Part shown: positions 6,284 to 9,055 of the stretch, piece by piece | How positions within the stretch are numbered: the stretch's first letter is position 1 | How the letters are laid out: each line of letters opens with the position of its first letter | Assembly (NCBI RefSeq): GCF_050268245.1 | Contig: NZ_JBNNGK010000035.1 | Coordinates: 1-9,055, forward strand | DNA: 9,055 nucleotides | Direction: 5' to 3' | Source: JBNNGK01 sp050268245 | Lineage (GTDB): Bacteria; Pseudomonadota; Gammaproteobacteria; Enterobacterales; Enterobacteriaceae | Position numbers and translations under genes: made by a program | The notes under the pieces: generated by a model | What the model was told of the DNA's origin: nothing | Databases searched by the model: none | What the model saw: the letters and a program-made list of their open reading frames with translations, nothing else

Positions 6284-6392
6284 AATGACCACTCGTTACT
6301 TACATTGAGAACATGATTGATCGTTATAAGGTATAAGTCAAATCATAATAAGGAACATTCTTTCCTTTAATTGAACGGATAGCAGGGTGTAA
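6284..6392. promoter_or_regulatory. Divergent control region between the Ner-like and repressor genes
   Basis: This AT-rich 109-bp gap must hold both promoters and the operators of the switch. A clear dyad, AAGGAA-N6-TTCCTT, occupies 6350-6367 and is the best operator candidate; it lies 25 bp before the repressor ATG. On the minus strand, TTGACT (6336-6341) is a good -35 candidate for the Ner operon, but the -10 is ambiguous. TATAAG and CATAAT sequences at 6325-6349 could serve either direction. Exact promoters cannot be assigned by eye. Confidence 0.5.
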
Positions 6393-7019
6393 ATGGCTGA
6401 CAAGAAAGAGAGCATTGTACAGTTCAGTGAAAGACTGAAATCGATTGTTCCCTCTGGTTCTGGACGGGAGTTCGCGAAGAGAGCTGGGATTGGGTACAGT
6501 ACTGTACATAACTACCTCCAAGCTGTTTCAAGTCCAACCCTGGAAAATCTTGTGCTTCTTGCTAAAGCTGGGAACGTATCAGTAGAATGGCTGGCTACGG
6601 GTAAGGAATTTCGGGATGTAACTATTAAAGCAGCACATGAAAGTTACAACGAAAGAGTATGCAAAATTCCTTTTTATGAAAACAATGAGTTCCTTTTTAT
6701 AGATGCTGAGGTTTTCTCGTTCTCCCTGACTAAAACTGAGTACCTAACTGCACTCCGTGTCGATACTGACGTAATGGAACCTACTTTTACGGTTGGTAGC
6801 GTGTTAGTCATAGATCAAAGCCAAAAGCATCTTAAAGAAAGTAAAGTGTTCGTGATGCGTAAGGGCAGCAGTTATTTGTACAAGAGAGTGCAGATAGTTT
6901 CTGATGGGTATAGCTTGAATAGTGATAATGAAAGATATACTGAAATAGTAGTTACAGAGAAATCTCTATCCGGCTTTGATATTCTGGGGGAGGTAGTGTT
7001 AGTACTGAATTATTTCTAA
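6393..7019 (+). CDS. CI-like phage repressor, HTH plus degenerate S24 peptidase domain
   Basis: The 208-residue product has an N-terminal helix-turn-helix (about 22-45, REFAKRAGIGYSTVHNYLQ) and a C-terminal LexA/CI-like S24 domain from about 118. Family landmarks are LRVDTDVMEPTF (121-132), LVID (138-141), YKR (163-165) and SDN (177-179). In self-cleaving members the motif reads D-S-M-E-P. Here V127 replaces the catalytic serine (codon GTA), while the general-base lysine K164 is kept. RecA-stimulated self-cleavage is therefore unlikely, and induction must come from elsewhere, for example from Ner or an antirepressor. The ATG has AGGG about 6-9 bases upstream. The protein should repress the divergent operon and regulate itself. 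A hairpin follows the gene. The DNA-binding and dimerisation roles are confident; the loss of proteolysis follows from the missing residue. Confidence 0.9.
   Translation: MADKKESIVQFSERLKSIVPSGSGREFAKRAGIGYSTVHNYLQAVSSPTLENLVLLAKAGNVSVEWLATGKEFRDVTIKAAHESYNERVCKIPFYENNEFLFIDAEVFSFSLTKTEYLTALRVDTDVMEPTFTVGSVLVIDQSQKHLKESKVFVMRKGSSYLYKRVQIVSDGYSLNSDNERYTEIVVTEKSLSGFDILGEVVLVLNYF
6494..6507. repeat. Perfect 14-bp palindrome inside the repressor gene
   Basis: GTACAGTACTGTAC is a perfect palindrome in codons of the repressor's recognition helix (residues 34-39). It shares GTACAGTA with a repeat upstream of kwaA. It may be a chance effect of coding for Y-S-T-V-H, or an internal operator. Confidence 0.35.
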
Positions 7020-7057
7020 TTTGTAAACTGTCAGGATCTGTTGTGCTGACAAAGTAG

Positions 7058-7087
7058 ATGCCCGAAATTTTCAAAAACATCGGGCAT
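7058..7087. terminator. Hairpin between convergent repressor and kwaB genes
   Basis: ATGCCCGA (7058-7065) and TCGGGCAT (7080-7087) form a perfect 8-bp stem with a 14-nt loop. It separates the ends of two convergent genes and is probably shared. On the plus strand a T-run (7097-7103) comes only 10 bases later, so this is a suboptimal intrinsic terminator. A second, weaker dyad (TGTCAG at 7029-7034 with CTGACA at 7046-7051) lies just after the repressor stop. Confidence 0.5.
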
Positions 7088-7101
7088 TAGATACAATTTT
7101 T

Positions 7102-8055
7102 TTATTGCAACATATCTTTTGCTAGACTGTCATACAATATTTTCGTTAACTCCGACTCCAAATAGTCATCACTTAGTAGTTTAATGAAGTGTTTCTGTGA
7201 GCTTTTCGTTTTGACTATAAATTTATCACCAGTGTCATTAATTGAAATAATGGTGGACAGATATTTGTGTTTACTTACAAACTCAATAACAGTTGGGGCA
7301 TCTATCTTACCTAATACTGGAGAGTGTTTAGCTATTTTAGCAAGCTTCCGAGCAAATGGGAGATCTTTTGAACTTTTATTTAAATGAGACATATCCTCAA
7401 TCATTTCTGACTGAGTCAAAGACTCTATGGCTATGCTAGCTTGTGCAGTAATTACTTCATGAAACTTCATCGCAATTTCTAGTGTTTTTGTATTTTTAAT
7501 ATAGTAGCTGTTATCTAGAAGAATTAGATCATATCCGAAATCAATTTTAAATATATCGCTTGTTATTTCTTCTAGCACGCCATCCTTATTGAGAAGAAAG
7601 TTAAGCATATTGGAATTGCTTTTTAAAACAGTTAGATTTGTCTTGTTTTTATAAAGGGCGATTGAATTAGTATCGCTACTCAATATAACAGCCAAAGACT
7701 TTACATCACTAAAATCGTTATCAGGTGAATAATAGTTATTATAATTAGGAGGTAATTCTAGAGCCTGTTTTAGTATTTCAAATTCGTAAGGCTTTTGATC
7801 ATAGTCAAATAGATATAAAGCGTTCTTTCGGTCATCAATATTTGTAAGAAGAGGCAATGTTAAGTCTTCATTAGTTACAATATCATCTCGTAACCTTGAT
7901 GCAAAGTTAGCACCTATTTTTGTTAAGGCCTCTGGTTCAATTTTAGAAACTTCAATTTTCGTTTCCTCACCATCTCTAACAAAAAATACCAATTTCACAC
8001 CTGATAAATTTTCAATTACTTCAGCTATTTTTCCTTTAAAAATATCAACTGTCAT
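7102..8055 (-). CDS. kwaB: Kiwa defence protein KwaB (DUF4868)
   Basis: The 317-residue soluble protein matches KwaB in length, order and general sequence character. The N-terminal part (1-100) is mixed alpha/beta. The DUF4868 region covers roughly 115-300, including the LAVILSSDTNSIALYK strand pair and the helical ARKLAKIAKHSPVLGK segment at 235-250. In Kiwa, KwaB is the DNA-binding effector that associates with the membrane protein KwaA and blocks phage DNA replication and late gene expression after infection is sensed. AAGGA lies 7-8 bases before the ATG, and the gene overlaps kwaA by 11 bp, so the two are translated together. The frame is intact. Identification is from pairing and recall rather than a search. 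The combination of a four-span 198-residue partner and an overlapping ~315-residue DUF4868 gene is specific to Kiwa. Confidence 0.88.
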   Translation of the reverse strand: MTVDIFKGKIAEVIENLSGVKLVFFVRDGEETKIEVSKIEPEALTKIGANFASRLRDDIVTNEDLTLPLLTNIDDRKNALYLFDYDQKPYEFEILKQALELPPNYNNYYSPDNDFSDVKSLAVILSSDTNSIALYKNKTNLTVLKSNSNMLNFLLNKDGVLEEITSDIFKIDFGYDLILLDNSYYIKNTKTLEIAMKFHEVITAQASIAIESLTQSEMIEDMSHLNKSSKDLPFARKLAKIAKHSPVLGKIDAPTVIEFVSKHKYLSTIISINDTGDKFIVKTKSSQKHFIKLLSDDYLESELTKILYDSLAKDMLQ

Positions 8056-8641
8056 ATTTTTTCCTTGCTATGAATACGTAGTCGTCAAGAAAGCTATAAA
8101 AGACATTATCACCAACTCTTAGGTTATCAGTGGTTATTGCAATGACATTTTTAGTTTCGCCACTTCCCGGATGAAATATATTTACCTTATATAATTTGTA
8201 GCCAAATAATGCTAGGGTAGGATTGGCATAATATTTGTTTGTTTTCACAAATATGATCCCAATAACAACTATTAGTAAAAGATATGCTAGGTTTTTCTGC
8301 ATATCATCAAAACTAAAGCCCATAAACGGAACAATATAGGTTGCTAGGAAAGTAAGGTTTTCATAACTTTCACTTTCACAGTGTGTTATTTTTACGGATT
8401 CTAATCCGTTATATGAAGTGATGTTTCTGAATCGTTTGTAGAAAACCCAACCAATAAAAATAAAGAATATACATACTACAGGTACTAAGTTTGTTGATAA
8501 CAGTTTCGTAAGTCCTATGAACTTACAGCTATTACCAAAGCAGTAAGGTACATTAGCACTTAAAATTATTATGAATATAAACAGTAAGGAAAGGGATAGA
8601 ATATATAGCCCTATCTTGTCGATATTTCCCGTTAGTCTCAT
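8045..8641 (-). CDS. kwaA: Kiwa defence protein KwaA, inner-membrane sensor
   Basis: The 198-residue product has predicted membrane spans at about 10-29, 50-68, 96-110 (weaker) and 117-134, followed by a soluble C-terminal domain of about 60 residues. This four-span layout and length match KwaA. In Kiwa, KwaA sits in the inner membrane, detects disturbance at the phage attachment and injection site, and works in a complex with KwaB. The ATG has a strong AGGGGG about 7 bases upstream. The last 11 bp overlap the kwaB start. A good promoter precedes the gene. The reading frame is complete, so the system is probably functional. Confidence 0.87.
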   Translation of the reverse strand: MRLTGNIDKIGLYILSLSLLFIFIIILSANVPYCFGNSCKFIGLTKLLSTNLVPVVCIFFIFIGWVFYKRFRNITSYNGLESVKITHCESESYENLTFLATYIVPFMGFSFDDMQKNLAYLLLIVVIGIIFVKTNKYYANPTLALFGYKLYKVNIFHPGSGETKNVIAITTDNLRVGDNVFYSFLDDYVFIARKKYDS

Positions 8642-8666
8642 GTGAAACCCCCTGTTTACTTTTTGT

Positions 8667-8694
8667 AGTATATGGATTTATAAAGGCTTAACAA
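8667..8694 (-). promoter_or_regulatory. Predicted sigma70 promoter of kwaAB
   Basis: On the minus strand, TTGTTA (8689-8694) and TATACT (8667-8672) are separated by 16 bp, with a predicted start near 8660, about 20 bases before the kwaA ATG. This is the best promoter match in the upstream region. Confidence 0.5.
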
Positions 8695-8710
8695 CTTAAA
8701 GTGTATCACA

Positions 8711-8749
8711 TTGTACTGGTTATTTGTACAGTAAGTTGGTACTTGCCAC
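8711..8749. repeat. Three GTAC-centred repeats at 13-bp spacing upstream of kwaA
   Basis: Units TTGTACTGGTTAT, TTGTACAGTAAGT and TGGTACTTGCCAC follow one another without gaps, so GTAC occurs at 8713, 8726 and 8739. The block lies upstream of the kwaA -35, where activator sites are often found. It could be a regulator-binding array or chance. Confidence 0.35.
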
Positions 8750-8883
8750 CATGAGAGCATTGGCTATTTACGATCTACACACGTGAATAAGGAATGTGTG
8801 ATCGTGAGCAAACGAAACGCAACATATAGTTGTTATTGTTATAAATGCACACCATATGATGTGTGCTTTTTGTAAGGATAGCA
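8750..8883. other. Leader region of the DUF2188-type gene, no convincing gene
   Basis: Only tiny frames occur here, such as an ATG at 8751 with 11 codons and a GTG at 8801-8803 leading to about 25 codons; neither is persuasive. A long imperfect dyad joins CGATCTACACAC (8769-8780) to GTGTGATCG (about 8797-8805). It is followed by the hairpin at 8847. The stretch looks like a structured 5' leader. Confidence 0.35.
8847..8871 (+). terminator. Terminator or attenuator hairpin upstream of the DUF2188-type gene
   Basis: GCACAC (8847-8852) pairs with GTGTGC (8861-8866) across an 8-nt loop, followed by TTTTT. It ends 12 bp before the start codon at 8884, so it either ends an upstream transcript or works as an attenuator in the leader. 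The ribosome-binding site AAGGAT lies just after it. Confidence 0.5.
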
Positions 8884-8967
8884 ATGATGGGAAAGAACCA
8901 ACATGTAGTACCGCATAATGGAGAATGGGCTGTGCGTGGAGAAGGTAATGACAGAGTTACTTTGTAG
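8884..8967 (+). pseudogene. DUF2188-type small protein, 3' part lost to IS3 insertion
   Basis: An AAGGAT ribosome-binding site and a double ATG (8884, 8887) open a frame reading M-G-K-N-Q-H-V-V-P-H-N-G-E-W-A-V-R-G-E-G. This matches the conserved N-terminus of DUF2188 proteins, where H-V-V-P-x-x-x-G-W-x-V-x-x-x-G is the hallmark. Family members are usually about 70-80 residues. Here the frame runs into the IS3-family end at about 8963 and stops at TAG within it, leaving about 27 residues. The product is almost certainly non-functional. DUF2188 genes are common cargo near phage defence and plasmid stability genes. Their function is not established. Confidence 0.75.
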
Positions 8968-9055
8968 TGGTCAACAAAAACTAGCCACGGTTTTAGAGTT
9001 TTTCCAGAACAATCTTTCTGATTCATTCGGCGTCAAACCACCATTATATTGATGG
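8963..9055. mobile_element. IS3-family insertion sequence, terminal fragment
   Basis: The terminus beginning TGTAGTGGTCAACAAAAACT starts with the TG dinucleotide common to IS3-family ends. The transposase stop codon lies 8 bp inside it, typical of the compact 3' ends of this family. The boundary is set by where the DUF2188-type gene loses its frame and is accurate to a few bases. The other end lies outside the window. Confidence 0.75.
8971..9055 (-). CDS. IS3-family transposase OrfB, C-terminal 27 residues (partial)
   Basis: The visible C-terminus reads HQYNGGLTPNESERLFW and then KNSKTVASFC before the stop. An H-x-Y/H-N-G-x-L/x-P motif followed by a short tail ending S-K-T-V-A-S is typical of the rve integrase-core OrfB of IS3-family elements, just after the last catalytic Glu. 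The start and the DDE residues are beyond the window edge. The gene points away from the island interior. Confidence 0.8.
   Translation of the reverse strand, partial: HQYNGGLTPNESERLFWKNSKTVASFC

Noticed and set aside
6284..6392. SOS (LexA) box controlling the switch
   Set aside because: No CTGT-N8-ACAG sequence was found in the intergenic region.
6324..6521. Minus-strand frame over the switch region and repressor start
   Set aside because: It would cover the operator and promoter region and runs antisense to the repressor helix-turn-helix.
4877..7019. Complete Mu-like prophage
   Set aside because: Only the c/ner-like switch is present; no transposase A/B, replication, head or tail genes are visible.
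7184..7387. Plus-strand frame inside kwaB
   Set aside because: Antisense shadow of an intact gene.
8775..9026. Minus-strand frame crossing the IS3 boundary
   Set aside because: It spans the IS junction and is out of frame with the transposase tail.
1..9055. CRISPR array or tRNA gene
   Set aside because: No regularly spaced long repeats and no cloverleaf-like sequence were seen; the only short regular repeats are the three 13-bp units at 8711-8749.

Overview
The window looks like accessory DNA from an enterobacterium such as Escherichia, Klebsiella or Salmonella, on an island or plasmid. It is AT-rich and cut by insertion sequences at both ends. The left end (about 1-95) is the terminus of an IS256-family element, with the first eight codons of its transposase. 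The right end (about 8963-9055) is the terminus of an IS3-family element that has inserted into a small DUF2188-type gene. No tRNA, rRNA, CRISPR array or housekeeping gene was seen.

Region 1 (about 100-3990) is the most interesting part. Two genes on the minus strand encode a P-loop ATPase with a C-terminal zinc ribbon and, 8 bp downstream, a HEPN-type putative RNase with an R-x4-H motif. Divergent to them is an N6-adenine-type DNA methyltransferase fused to a type I S-like target-recognition domain. Two overlapping promoters can be drawn in the 75-bp gap. A nuclease-family effector, a regulatory ATPase and a modification enzyme together suggest an undescribed or poorly described modification-linked anti-phage system. 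That role is inference.

Region 2 (about 4030-4830) carries a small serine recombinase (resolvase/invertase type). Its promoter overlaps repeats that look like its own binding or crossover site.

Region 3 (about 4790-7020) resembles a phage-type control switch. A CI-like repressor with an S24 peptidase-like fold, whose catalytic serine is replaced by valine, faces a four-gene minus-strand operon. The operon encodes a Ner/Nlp-like DNA-binding protein, a 53-residue zinc-ribbon protein, a two-span membrane protein with a predicted periplasmic domain, and a small exported protein. A strong intrinsic terminator ends it. The two envelope proteins are not recognised; they may be cargo controlled by the switch.

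Region 4 (about 7058-8700) is a Kiwa anti-phage system, kwaA-kwaB, with an 11-bp gene overlap and its own promoter. Three GTAC-centred repeats at exact 13-bp spacing lie upstream of that promoter.

The overall picture is a small defence island: one known system (Kiwa), one candidate new system (ATPase-HEPN-methyltransferase), a regulated envelope-protein operon of unknown purpose, and a recombinase, bounded by IS elements. All family calls were made by eye from motifs and general similarity; no database search was possible.
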